A program made the translations under genes and the position numbers. Below the pieces are notes generated by a model. The model was not told the DNA's origin. It ran no database searches and worked only from the letters and a program-made list of their open reading frames with translations. From positions 1 to 39,864 of the IMG/VR virus record IMGVR_UViG_3300003635_000008: 39,864 nt of DNA, one strand, 5' to 3'. The stretch's first letter is position 1. The number at the start of each line of letters is the position of its first letter. The stretch is from a virus. Shown in pieces: positions 1 through 4,966 of this stretch.

Positions 1-15
1 TACAGTAGAGGGGAG

Positions 16-40
16 GCATACGTATAAGGCTTTCGAAAAT
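16..40 (-). promoter_or_regulatory. Promoter of a leftward gene beyond the window edge
   Basis: On the minus strand this reads CGAAAGCCTTATACGTATGCC, nearly identical to the promoters at 1186-1206 and 2252-2272, each of which precedes a small leftward gene by about 30-45 bases. The gene it serves would start at or before position 1. Confidence 0.6.
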
Positions 41-64
41 CGGAGGCGATTTGCCTGAACCCAT

Positions 65-118
65 ACCTTTATGTGTGATAAAAAATCGCCCGGGCCGAGG
101 TTTATCCCATATAAGGCT
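65..118. repeat. CCCGGG-centred interrupted palindrome, copy 1
   Basis: The two arms (TTTATGTGTGATAAA on plus, TTATATGGGATAAA on minus) flank a GCCCGGGC core. It lies directly downstream of the leftward gene ending at 126, so it could act as a terminator hairpin or as a two-fold symmetric operator with a TATA-like arm on each strand. Confidence 0.75.
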
Positions 119-125
119 TACGGTT

Positions 126-233
126 CTACAATAGCCAGATTATCTGGCCGAGGAGTAGTACGAGTAGAAAGAGTACAACGTACATAAATACGAAGTACTC
201 AAGCACCGACAAATCTGTAAATGGGTTGAACAT
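126..233 (-). CDS. 35-aa single-pass membrane microprotein
   Basis: Starts MFNPFTDLSVLEYF and continues with an almost wholly hydrophobic stretch (about residues 13-35, rich in Val, Leu and Phe) that would span a membrane once. The start is supported by a GGTGAT ribosome binding site nine bases upstream, which lies inside the end of the preceding gene, so translation is probably coupled to the zinc microprotein at 236-352. It is the last gene of its unit: palindrome copy 1 follows the TAG stop within about ten bases. The function is unknown; small hydrophobic viral proteins can be membrane anchors or holin-like, but nothing here decides. Confidence 0.6.
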   Translation of the reverse strand: MFNPFTDLSVLEYFVFMYVVLFLLVLLLGQIIWLL

Positions 234-235
234 AG

Positions 236-352
236 TCAGCTCATCACCTTGCCCACCGCTCGCCTGATAGTCGTGTCAGGGAAGCACTGGTCACAGTGGG
301 GGTTCGGTTCTCCGTCGAGCGTTGCGTGTCGAGCGCACATATCTTCTGCCAT
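236..352 (-). CDS. 38-aa zinc-binding microprotein
   Basis: The product has a CxxH motif near residues 6-9 and a CDQC motif near residues 21-24, enough to coordinate one zinc ion, with a basic C-terminal tail. The start is the ATG at 352-350. A minus-strand TATA box (TTATACC, 377-383) lies about 27 bases upstream, the spacing expected for a leaderless haloarchaeal transcript. The stop TGA is followed within two bases by the start of the membrane microprotein at 233, so the two are probably translated together. There is no recognisable family; single zinc knuckles of this size usually contact nucleic acid or protein partners, and which applies here is unknown. Confidence 0.6.
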   Translation of the reverse strand: MAEDMCARHATLDGEPNPHCDQCFPDTTIRRAVGKVMS

Positions 353-371
353 ATTTAGTATGAGGGGTGGG

Positions 372-386
372 ACTGGTATAAGTCTA
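372..386 (-). promoter_or_regulatory. TATA box of the 352-126 unit
   Basis: Minus-strand TCGATAGACTTATACC gives a TTATA element centred about 27 bases before the ATG at 352, implying a leaderless mRNA. Confidence 0.5.
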
Positions 387-476
387 TCGATGTTCTTCTA
401 CGCAGGATACTGTACAGTAATTCAACTCATCACCGCACCAGACACACTCTCTCGTTTCAACCCGACGATTCGACAT
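384..476 (-). CDS. 30-aa zinc-binding microprotein
   Basis: Contains ECVWCGDELNYCTVSC, that is C-x2-C-x6-C-x3-C, a complete four-cysteine zinc site in a 30-residue protein. The ATG at 476-474 is chosen because a GGTGAG ribosome binding site sits about eight bases upstream; an in-frame ATG at 503-501 would give 39 residues but lacks such a site. It lies about 40 bases downstream of the gene ending at 516 and is probably co-transcribed with it. The TAG stop overlaps the promoter of the next unit. Family and function are not recognised. Confidence 0.55.
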   Translation of the reverse strand: MSNRRVETRECVWCGDELNYCTVSCVEEHR

Positions 477-515
477 TGATGGAAACTCACCTTGTCTGTT
501 CATACTAACACCCAC

Positions 516-740
516 TCACGTAAGGACGTTCTCCTCTGTATTCTCGTACAGGTCTTCCTTATGATAGAAGGCCGTCTCTGTTTCGCCAGTATAGAAGTCC
601 TCGACGGCGATTTCGTAAGACTCAGATTCGGGGCGAGCGTTGCCAGTGTATCGGCCAACAGCATAGCCTACTCTGCTATCAGGGTCGTATATCAATACGC
701 TGTCACCAAAGCCGGTGATGCTTGTCTCAGGTCTGAACAT
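516..740 (-). CDS. 74-aa uncharacterised protein
   Basis: The product (MFRPETSITGFGDSVLIYD...) is acidic, has no cysteines and contains alternating hydrophobic residues suggestive of a small beta-rich fold. The start at 740 is preferred over an ATG eight codons upstream because a TTAAGT element (763-768) lies about 26 bases before it, which fits leaderless transcription. It is one of the few genes in this array without a zinc motif. It probably heads a unit with the 30-aa zinc protein. Function unknown. Confidence 0.6.
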   Translation of the reverse strand: MFRPETSITGFGDSVLIYDPDSRVGYAVGRYTGNARPESESYEIAVEDFYTGETETAFYHKEDLYENTEENVLT

Positions 741-761
741 ACTTACCCTTCGCACCATACC

Positions 762-776
762 CACTTAACTCTGTCG
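762..776 (-). promoter_or_regulatory. Promoter of the 740-384 unit
   Basis: Minus-strand GGCGACAGAGTTAAGTGG matches in form the element at 2524-2545 (CGACAGCCTTAAGTGG). The TTAAGT box is spaced for transcription starting at the ATG at 740. Confidence 0.45.
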
Positions 777-781
777 CCGAA

Positions 782-833
782 GGGTTTATGTATGATAAAA
801 TTGCCCGGGCCGAAATTCATCACATATAAGGCT
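782..833. repeat. CCCGGG-centred interrupted palindrome, copy 2
   Basis: TTTATGTATGATAAAATT on plus and TTATATGTGATGAATTTC on minus flank GCCCGGGC. It begins about seven bases downstream of the stop codon of the gene at 840-944, and the promoter of the next unit follows. Confidence 0.8.
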
Positions 834-839
834 TGTGCC

Positions 840-944
840 TTAGTACGAGCCGCGCATCCAGCACTGCTCGCACACACGCACGCCGCTATCTGTCAACAGA
901 TAGGCACGCCCGCTGTCCGTAGTGCCACAGTCTACGCACCTCAT
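840..944 (-). CDS. 34-aa zinc-binding microprotein
   Basis: Sequence begins MRCVDCGTTDSGRAYL and ends VCEQCWMRGSY: two CxxC pairs separated by 18 residues, the minimal layout of a zinc ribbon. The ATG overlaps the TGA of the 75-aa zinc protein upstream (ATGA), so the two are translationally coupled. Palindrome copy 2 follows the stop directly. At 34 codons it falls below usual gene-calling limits, but the intact paired cysteines, the overlap and the context support it. Function unknown. Confidence 0.65.
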   Translation of the reverse strand: MRCVDCGTTDSGRAYLLTDSGVRVCEQCWMRGSY

Positions 945-1168
945 AGGCTCACCTCGGTGCGCCCGTTAATCGCCGCACGGGAGGGGCGTGTCTCTCGGTC
1001 GAGGCACGACCGGCAGAGGACGAAGCCGTCCCTGTTGCGCGAGTCCCCGAACGCTCGGGAGAGGTGCGTCTGGCGGCGAGCGAGGTCTGCCTGATGGGGC
1101 GAGACTCCCTTGCCGCAGTCAATACAGCAGTCGTCAGCGCGGTAGCGCGAGGGTGTGTTTCCCTTCAT
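941..1168 (-). CDS. 75-aa zinc-binding protein
   Basis: Begins MKGNTPSRYRADDCC and has CIDC at about residues 15-18 and CRSC at about 52-55, with a strongly basic stretch between (RRQTHLSRAFGDSRNR), consistent with a nucleic-acid-binding zinc finger. The ATG at 1168 is chosen because the TATA box at 1193-1197 is 27 bases upstream, so the mRNA would be leaderless; the longer reading frame extends through the promoter and palindrome copy 3 and is rejected. The stop overlaps the start of the 34-aa zinc protein. No family recognised. Confidence 0.7.
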   Translation of the reverse strand: MKGNTPSRYRADDCCIDCGKGVSPHQADLARRQTHLSRAFGDSRNRDGFVLCRSCLDRETRPSRAAINGRTEVSL

Positions 1169-1185
1169 ACTATAGTAGAAGGGTG

Positions 1186-1206
1186 GCATAGGTATAAGGC
1201 TTTCGT
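1186..1206 (-). promoter_or_regulatory. Promoter of the 1168-840 unit
   Basis: Minus strand GAAAGCCTTATACCTATGCC, a near copy of the elements at 16-40 and 2252-2272. CGAAAG resembles a BRE and TTATACC is the TATA box. Confidence 0.65.
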
Positions 1207-1223
1207 TTCTCTGCTGCGCCGAT

Positions 1224-1276
1224 ACCTTTATGTATGATAAAATTTGCCCGGGCCGAAATTTATCACATATAAAGCT
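1224..1276. repeat. CCCGGG-centred interrupted palindrome, copy 3
   Basis: The best-preserved copy: arms TTTATGTATGATAAAATTT (plus) and TTTATATGTGATAAATTTC (minus) around GCCCGGGC. Its minus-strand edge overlaps the TAG stop of the gene at 1275-1442. Confidence 0.85.
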
Positions 1277-1442
1277 ACTGGTCGATGAGGCAGTCAAGGC
1301 ATATCTCTGAACCAACAGTACCACACTCTTTACAGTTTGGAAACTCGCTGTCAGGGAGCGTATATGTTAGTCCACAGGCAGGACACTTACCCATCGGATA
1401 ACTGTTAGGCTCTACGTCTATGTTACAATCGTAGCACTTCAT
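1275..1442 (-). CDS. 55-aa double zinc-ribbon protein
   Basis: Four CxxC pairs occur in 55 residues: CYDC (3-6), CPAC (20-23), CKEC (37-40) and CLDC (48-51), enough for two zinc sites in a double zinc-ribbon layout. Such proteins are commonly nucleic-acid or protein adaptors, but no specific family is recognised. The ATG overlaps the TGA of the upstream 70-aa zinc protein (ATGA), so the pair is coupled. The TAG stop lies on the edge of palindrome copy 3. Confidence 0.7.
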   Translation of the reverse strand: MKCYDCNIDVEPNSYPMGKCPACGLTYTLPDSEFPNCKECGTVGSEICLDCLIDQ

Positions 1443-1651
1443 TGTTCTGGATACCAGTGGTCGTTATTCCACGAGTTACAGTATATCTTACAGTCGTTAC
1501 AACCGGGATACCAATGCGTCTCACCGAGGCTCTGGTGAGTCTTTCGCACAATATCCTGCCAGCCAACGTCTTTCCCACACTCGGGGCAGACACAGCCTTC
1601 GGCTTTTGACTCAGCAATACGACGCGAGGGTGATTTCTCATCTTCCTTCAT
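1439..1651 (-). CDS. 70-aa zinc-binding protein
   Basis: Begins MKEDEKSPSRRIAESK; CVCPEC at about residues 20-25 and CNDCKIYC at about 51-58 supply the cysteines for a zinc site. The intervening segment is amphipathic and contains His and Trp. A minus-strand TTTTATTAT box at about 1674-1683 lies 27 bases upstream of the ATG, indicating a leaderless mRNA. It is the first gene of a two-gene unit with the double zinc-ribbon protein. An alternative frame over the same bases (1423-1641) has no cysteine pattern and is discarded. Function unknown. Confidence 0.65.
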   Translation of the reverse strand: MKEDEKSPSRRIAESKAEGCVCPECGKDVGWQDIVRKTHQSLGETHWYPGCNDCKIYCNSWNNDHWYPEQ

Positions 1652-1671
1652 ACTACTACATACACACCGGG

Positions 1672-1686
1672 GGATAATAAAACCTT
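1672..1686 (-). promoter_or_regulatory. TATA box of the 1651-1275 unit
   Basis: Minus-strand GCAAGGTTTTATTATCCCCC; the AT-rich box is centred 27 bases upstream of the ATG at 1651. Confidence 0.5.
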
Positions 1687-1696
1687 GCTATTCCCA

Positions 1697-1750
1697 ACCT
1701 TTATGTATGATAAAATTTGCCCGGGCCAAAATTTATCACATATAAACCTT
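1697..1750. repeat. CCCGGG-centred interrupted palindrome, copy 4
   Basis: TTTATGTATGATAAAATTT and the matching TTTATATGTGATAAATTTT arm flank GCCCGGGC. It is about 17 bases downstream of the stop of the 150-aa zinc protein. Confidence 0.85.
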
Positions 1751-1766
1751 GTGCTTGCGGCAGGTG

Positions 1767-2219
1767 TTACCCTGTCGGAGTTGTGGCTTTCTTCTTACCA
1801 CATTTCTCACACTTGTATTTAGTAGCGACACGAGCGTTGTGTTTCTGGTTGGGATTCAGACACTTGTAATCGTGGCTGTCACCATCCTTACACGTAGCGT
1901 CAGCGTTCGCACACTCGCCGCATTTGCGGCCAGCGAATCCGGTAGACACGAAGGTTCCGATGGGACGAAACGTATCGCACTTCTTACAGAAGCGCATCTC
2001 GTTTTCTACCATCCACTCGGTAACAGCCTTGACCTTACCGTAGGGCGTATCTGCCTCTACGTCCATATCGAAGGCTTCGATAGCGTGCGTGGCATATGCC
2101 GCACCGCCGTTAATCCAAGCCGAAGGCTCGGAAGCACCGTGGCTTGAATCAGGGCCACGAACCTGCTGTACTGTGATTTCAATACCGTCAATCTCGTATT
2201 CTTCTTTTTGGTAAGTCAT
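1767..2219 (-). CDS. 150-aa protein with tandem C-terminal zinc fingers
   Basis: The acidic N-terminal half (about residues 1-70, MTYQKEEYEIDGIEIT...) resembles no family I know. The C-terminal half carries CKKC (about 78-81), CGEC (about 100-103), a spaced cysteine pair (C-x9-C, about 110 and 120) and CEKC (about 137-140), so two zinc sites are likely. The pattern KCDTFRPIGTFVSTGF followed by CGEC recalls stand-alone zinc fingers linked to HNH or recombination proteins, but no nuclease residues are visible. This is the largest gene of the array and one of those with a clear leader: a GGAG site lies nine bases before the ATG and the TATA box about 42 bases before it. Confidence 0.75.
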   Translation of the reverse strand: MTYQKEEYEIDGIEITVQQVRGPDSSHGASEPSAWINGGAAYATHAIEAFDMDVEADTPYGKVKAVTEWMVENEMRFCKKCDTFRPIGTFVSTGFAGRKCGECANADATCKDGDSHDYKCLNPNQKHNARVATKYKCEKCGKKKATTPTG

Positions 2220-2251
2220 TGTCTCTTACTCCTTACTGTAGTAGAAGGGTG

Positions 2252-2272
2252 GCATACGTATAAGGCTTTCGT
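2252..2272 (-). promoter_or_regulatory. Promoter of the 150-aa zinc protein
   Basis: Minus-strand CGAAAGCCTTATACGTATGCC. The predicted start is about 15 bases upstream of the ATG at 2219, leaving room for the GGAG ribosome binding site at 2229-2232. Confidence 0.65.
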
Positions 2273-2300
2273 TTTGAGCAGGCGAATTGCCTCATACCAA

Positions 2301-2355
2301 ACCTTTATGTATGATAAAATCTGCCCGGGGCCTCAGGTTATTATATATAAAGGTT
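2301..2355. repeat. CCCGGG-centred interrupted palindrome, copy 5
   Basis: Plus arm TTTATGTATGATAAAATCT and minus arm TTTATATATAATAACCTG around GCCCGGGG. The arms are less symmetric than in copies 3 and 4. It is immediately downstream of the gene at 2361-2483. Confidence 0.75.
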
Positions 2356-2360
2356 TCCCT

Positions 2361-2483
2361 TCACGGGAAAGCGAAGCCGCAATCTTCACAGCGGAACTTG
2401 TAACTCGATTGACGAGCGTTGTCGCCACCGCAATCAGGGCAACCGTTTCGGTCCATCTTGTTAGCGTAAACGTAATCTGACAT
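2361..2483 (-). CDS. 40-aa zinc-ribbon microprotein
   Basis: CPDC (residues 15-18) and CEDC (32-35) with the sequence NARQSSYKFRCEDCGF between and after them give a textbook zinc-ribbon fold, with a basic loop as in nucleic-acid-binding ribbons. A perfect GGAGGTGA ribosome binding site at 2490-2497 lies seven bases before the ATG, the strongest translation signal in the array. The promoter at 2524-2545 gives a leader of about 20 bases. It forms a unit on its own, ended by palindrome copy 5. Function unknown. Confidence 0.75.
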   Translation of the reverse strand: MSDYVYANKMDRNGCPDCGGDNARQSSYKFRCEDCGFAFP

Positions 2484-2523
2484 AGTATCTCACCTCCTTG
2501 TGTATGTATTACTCTATTGGCTA

Positions 2524-2545
2524 TCCACTTAAGGCTGTCGTTTTG
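2524..2545 (-). promoter_or_regulatory. Promoter of the 40-aa zinc-ribbon gene
   Basis: Minus-strand CGACAGCCTTAAGTGG, related to the element at 762-776. It overlaps the stop region of the next gene upstream (2548). Confidence 0.45.
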
Positions 2546-2547
2546 CC

Positions 2548-2694
2548 TCAGTCGAGGCTCACCTTACCGTTACACTCAACACAGATACCCTCTTTGCGTG
2601 AGCGGTGCGCGGTTGTATCCACGCCACCACCGCACGGGCAAGTGATAGGGCAGTTAACAGTCAATTCCTCAGCGGAAGTGTTTGCTTCTTTCAT
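2548..2694 (-). CDS. 48-aa zinc-binding microprotein
   Basis: CPITCPC (about 15-21) and CVEC (38-41) with an intervening basic stretch (HRSRKE) make a probable single zinc finger. Translation starts at the ATG at 2694. The upstream sequence GGGGGTACTATACTGTAGT is shared almost exactly with the promoter region of the gene at 3225, and an AT-rich box at about 2719-2727 is spaced for a leaderless message. No palindrome copy separates it from the next gene downstream at 2483. Function unknown. Confidence 0.65.
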   Translation of the reverse strand: MKEANTSAEELTVNCPITCPCGGGVDTTAHRSRKEGICVECNGKVSLD

Positions 2695-2759
2695 ACTACA
2701 GTATAGTACCCCCACCCTCTTAGTATGTGGTGTACCCCACCTCCCCTACCCCTACCCCA

Positions 2760-2804
2760 ACCTTTATATGTGATAGTGGCAGCCCGGGGCCTCACTTATA
2801 AAGG
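2760..2804. repeat. CCCGGG-centred interrupted palindrome, copy 6 (divergent)
   Basis: CCTTTATATGTGATA on plus and a short CTTTATAAGTGAGG arm on minus flank GCCCGGGG. It is shorter and less AT-rich than copies 2-5 but has the same place, about 15 bases after the stop of the gene at 2819. Confidence 0.6.
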
Positions 2805-2818
2805 GGAGGGGTATCCCC

Positions 2819-3076
2819 CTATACGGCAGGCTTCTGCCACTCCCCTGATAGTACCCTCTCCATACCGAAGGCTATAAGGGTGAACAGTATGAGGAAGGTC
2901 ATCCCAAGGGAGTACCCCCCTACTGCCATCCATACCCCATCCTCTGCCAATACCCCGGCAGGCAGTAGGGCAAAGAAGGCAGTCCCATACAGGTAATCCC
3001 ACTCAGGATTTACCTTCTGGCATACCCATACCCCTACCGTCAGGGCAAGGGGTACACCCAATAGGGTGACACTCAT
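2819..3076 (-). CDS. 85-aa three-helix membrane protein
   Basis: Three hydrophobic segments are visible at about residues 3-20 (SVTLLGVPLALTVGVWV), 31-45 (GTAFFALLPAGVLA) and 55-71 (SLGMTFLILFTLIAFG), so it should be an integral membrane protein. Its ATG overlaps the stop of the 50-aa zinc protein (ATGA), so the two are coupled: a zinc microprotein and a membrane protein made together, as at 352-126. The DNA of this stretch is unusually rich in GGGG/CCCC runs compared with the neighbours. Function unknown. Confidence 0.65.
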   Translation of the reverse strand: MSVTLLGVPLALTVGVWVCQKVNPEWDYLYGTAFFALLPAGVLAEDGVWMAVGGYSLGMTFLILFTLIAFGMERVLSGEWQKPAV

Positions 3077-3225
3077 AGGAGGGACTCCCCTCCCCAGTCA
3101 CACCCGAACCTACCGCATACCTCTCGGGGAGGCTCCCCTCCGAGGTGTACAAGGCCTGTACTCTCCCCACAGTCGGGGCAAGGGCTACTCTGGAACGTTA
3201 CCGTGGTGGTGGTATCTTCTTCCAT
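3073..3225 (-). CDS. 50-aa zinc-binding microprotein
   Basis: Starts MEEDTTTTVTFQSSPC; CPDC (16-19) and CGRFGC (37-42) form a probable four-cysteine zinc site. A minus-strand GTTATAAGG box at about 3251-3257 is 28 bases before the ATG, indicating a leaderless mRNA. It is coupled to the membrane protein downstream. Function unknown. Confidence 0.65.
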   Translation of the reverse strand: MEEDTTTTVTFQSSPCPDCGESTGLVHLGGEPPREVCGRFGCDWGGESLL

Positions 3226-3248
3226 ACTACAGTATAGTACCCCCACCC

Positions 3249-3260
3249 CCTTATAACCCT
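3249..3260 (-). promoter_or_regulatory. TATA box of the 3225-2819 unit
   Basis: Minus-strand AGGGTTATAAGGGGGTGG, with the TATA centre 27-28 bases upstream of the ATG at 3225. Confidence 0.55.
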
Positions 3261-3290
3261 ACCCCGTTGGCAATACCTACCCCTACCCCA

Positions 3291-3335
3291 ACCTTTATGT
3301 AGGGGTAATCTCCCCGGGGGATACCCCCAGTAGGG
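3291..3335. repeat. Degenerate CCCGGG repeat, copy 7
   Basis: Only the plus-strand arm (ACCTTTATGTAGGGGTAA) and a CCCCGGGG core are kept; the second arm is replaced by CCCC-rich sequence. There is no clear leftward gene directly upstream of it. Confidence 0.4.
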
Positions 3336-3425
3336 ATAGCCCCTCCCCCCAGTAGGGTAGTGTCTGATAGGAGGGGGTGGTACTCCCCAGTGGGGTGATA
3401 TGGGTGGGGGTTCCCCCCAGTGGGG
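3324..3425. repeat. CCCCAGTGGGG and related palindromes
   Basis: CCCCAGTGGGG occurs at 3385-3395 and again at 3415-3425, and two related CCCCAGTAGGG elements lie at about 3326-3336 and 3347-3357. This gives four phased copies in about 100 bases, with no convincing gene on either strand. Confidence 0.6.
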
Positions 3426-3429
3426 TAAC

Positions 3430-3625
3430 TGATTTCAAAGCCGATTTCAAAAACCGAAAAACGAGCGATTGGCCGATTTGAAGCACCCGGCCAAATTACT
3501 GATATGGCGATTCAACAGGTGACGATTTGAGAAGGTCGATTTTCCGATATTTGTCGATATTTTGAATCGCTGATATGCCGATTTGTGATTCACCCGAATA
3601 AGCCGATTATTCGGTGGTCGATTCT
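3430..3625. repeat. CGATT-type pentamer array (iteron-like)
   Basis: About fourteen occurrences of (C/T)GATTT, CGATTC, CGATATTT or TGATATG fall within 200 bases, nearly all in the same orientation and spaced about 10-20 bases apart. The stretch is AT-richer than its surroundings and has no gene. Repeats of this kind serve as replication-origin iterons or arrayed protein-binding sites; which applies is not decided here. Confidence 0.55.
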
Positions 3626-3632
3626 AAGCCGT

Positions 3633-3731
3633 CTAAGCCCCGCTGAGAACGATGACGTAAGCCACGAGTCCGAAGACCCAAAGCGAAACGCCAATCGCCA
3701 CAGCGAGCATCTGAGCGGTTTCTGGTCGCAT
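3633..3731 (-). CDS. 32-aa single-pass membrane microprotein
   Basis: MRPETAQM is followed by a continuous hydrophobic segment (about residues 8-30, AVAIGVSLWVFGLVAYVIVL) that spans a membrane once. The frame is open for another 34 codons upstream, but those are polar, so the ATG at 3731 is preferred. No strong ribosome binding site is visible. It lies about 60 bases downstream of the nuclease-like gene on the same strand. Function unknown; it could also be non-coding. Confidence 0.4.
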   Translation of the reverse strand: MRPETAQMLAVAIGVSLWVFGLVAYVIVLSGA

Positions 3732-3793
3732 TTGTGTAGTGTGTCGGTGGTCGTTCAATCGTAAGCCTATGCTGTAAGCCGAAGCCGCCCGGC

Positions 3794-4336
3794 TTATTCC
3801 AGCCGAGTCCAGCCGTCTCCCGGCTTCACCCAAATCAGGTGGTCGGCTTCTTTTGCGTCCCAGTCGTACCGTTTCGAGTCAGCCGTTTTGATTTGGTACG
3901 TTGCTTCGTCCGTCCGAATGTCGATTCCCGCGTTTTCGTCGCCGTCGTGCGCTTCTTTCACCGTTTCGCCCCGAGCCTCAAGCACACCCTCAAAGTATCG
4001 TTCGCCAGCCGCCCCGAGTCCGAAGCGGGCAGCGACCGTCTTATAAACCCCCACAATCTGGAAGGGTGCGAGTCCGGCCATCTCGGGGTTGCGGTCGTAC
4101 ATTTCTTGAACCCCGTATTCAGCCACCCTCGCAACGCCCTCAGCGACCGTCTCAGCCGCCTTAATCTCCGAAACCGCGTTTTCGGGGACAAGGTGCTTGT
4201 CCCAATTCTGGCTCATCCCGTGAGTCGGGTCGGCCAGCGGGTTGCCGTATGCCACATCCTCTTCCGCACAGGCCTCGCGTTCCGCAATGTTGAGCGCATC
4301 GTTCGTCACGTCGTTCACGTCGGGTGCTTCTTTCAT
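3794..4336 (-). CDS. Possible PD-(D/E)XK-type nuclease, 180 aa
   Basis: The C-terminal third contains GIDIRTDEATYQIKTADSKR (about residues 133-152): an aspartate in a GID motif followed by an E-x-x-Y-Q-I-K strand is the usual look of a PD-(D/E)XK active site (D, E/Q, K), as in restriction-like and repair nucleases. The N-terminal part is acidic and helical (MKEAPDVNDVTNDALNIAER...). Start: the ATG at 4336 has a TTTAAT box 30 bases upstream on the minus strand; an ATG 14 codons earlier (4378) is the alternative. The codons are rich in GCC and CGG unlike the neighbouring genes, hinting at separate acquisition. The assignment rests on one motif. Confidence 0.45.
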   Translation of the reverse strand: MKEAPDVNDVTNDALNIAEREACAEEDVAYGNPLADPTHGMSQNWDKHLVPENAVSEIKAAETVAEGVARVAEYGVQEMYDRNPEMAGLAPFQIVGVYKTVAARFGLGAAGERYFEGVLEARGETVKEAHDGDENAGIDIRTDEATYQIKTADSKRYDWDAKEADHLIWVKPGDGWTRLE

Positions 4337-4510
4337 CACAATATCTCGTTTCGGGGGGTTAGCATTAAAGGTTCGCATTTGCCAGATTGAGTAAACAAGT
4401 GGTCGCTAATCGCCATACGGGGTGGGGTTGAGAGTGTTATGTGAATCTGATAACTCTCTATTACCCAGTTGTATTACCCGGTAATAGCCCCGGGTAGCTG
4501 TGGGGGTATC

Positions 4511-4520
4511 TACTTATAAA
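4511..4520 (+). promoter_or_regulatory. TATA box of the candidate small RNA
   Basis: TACTTATAAAGCC is centred about 27 bases upstream of 4543. No gene begins there, but a hairpin does. Confidence 0.5.
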
Positions 4521-4540
4521 GCCCCCCGCGTATCAGCAGT

Positions 4541-4676
4541 AGAGAGCCTGAGAGTACAATATCCTGTTATGCGCGGCTCTCTGTACAGAAATCGGGCGTC
4601 TTAGAGATTCACACACCCTTCAGATTATCATACCCCACTTAAAAGATTGAGGGTCGCGTGGCCCCGATTTTTTTTT
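4541..4676 (+). ncRNA. Candidate small RNA
   Basis: The predicted transcript would begin at the 5' arm of an inverted repeat (AGAGAGCC at 4541-4548, GGCTCTCT at 4575-4582) and run to an intrinsic-type terminator (stem GGGTC/GGCCC with a GCGT loop at 4651-4664, then nine T at 4668-4676), giving an RNA of about 135 bases. The only reading frame inside it is ten codons. This is inferred from promoter, fold and terminator; no family is recognised. Confidence 0.4.
4651..4676 (+). terminator. Intrinsic-type terminator
   Basis: A 5-bp GC stem with a four-base loop, followed within four bases by nine consecutive T residues, the longest T run noticed in the window. Confidence 0.6.
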
Positions 4677-4809
4677 AAATCAACGAAAATCGCCCGGAAT
4701 TAAGCTTGGCCAGCCCAAGAGAAAAAATATATCTCATATATTGTGTGCCATAATGCGGCCTCATCCAAAATTTTTTCGCGCCCCAAATATAACTGGCTTA
4801 ATGCGCTAT

Positions 4810-4826
4810 CGAAACCTTTATGTATG
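4810..4826 (+). promoter_or_regulatory. Rightward promoter P1
   Basis: CGAAACCTTTATGTATG. The box is the same as the plus-strand arm of the CCCGGG repeats. Transcription is expected at about 4840, giving a leader of about 165 bases before the TFB-like gene. Confidence 0.5.
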
Positions 4827-4875
4827 TGAAGGCCCACAGTTAGTACAAGGGGTAGCAGAGGTGAGAGTCTCTCTG

Positions 4876-4908
4876 ATGGGAGTTTTAGTATTATATACAG
4901 AGACATAA
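4876..4908 (+). CDS. Possible 10-codon leader peptide
   Basis: GAGGTGA (4858-4864) is followed 11 bases later by ATG and a short frame encoding MGVLVLYTET. It uses two TTA leucine codons, which are rare in haloarchaeal genes. It lies in the leader made from P1. This could be chance; the good ribosome binding site and the rare codons are the only support. Confidence 0.2.
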   Translation: MGVLVLYTET

Positions 4909-4966
4909 TTCGATTGTTGCAGTGGAAAGCTATGCAGAGGAGTGACTGCCTGCAACGAGCGGGCGC

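Noticed and set aside
492-1094. Rightward open frame through the zinc array
   Set aside because: It runs through a palindrome copy, a promoter and three leftward genes; the product is incoherent.
65-2810. Regularly spaced repeats considered as a CRISPR array
   Set aside because: Spacing is 400-700 bases and irregular, and the intervals are genes, not short spacers.
3295-3486. Leftward frame across the CCCCAGTGGGG repeats
   Set aside because: Starts at GTG without signals and reads through palindromes; Thr/Pro/Gly low-complexity product.
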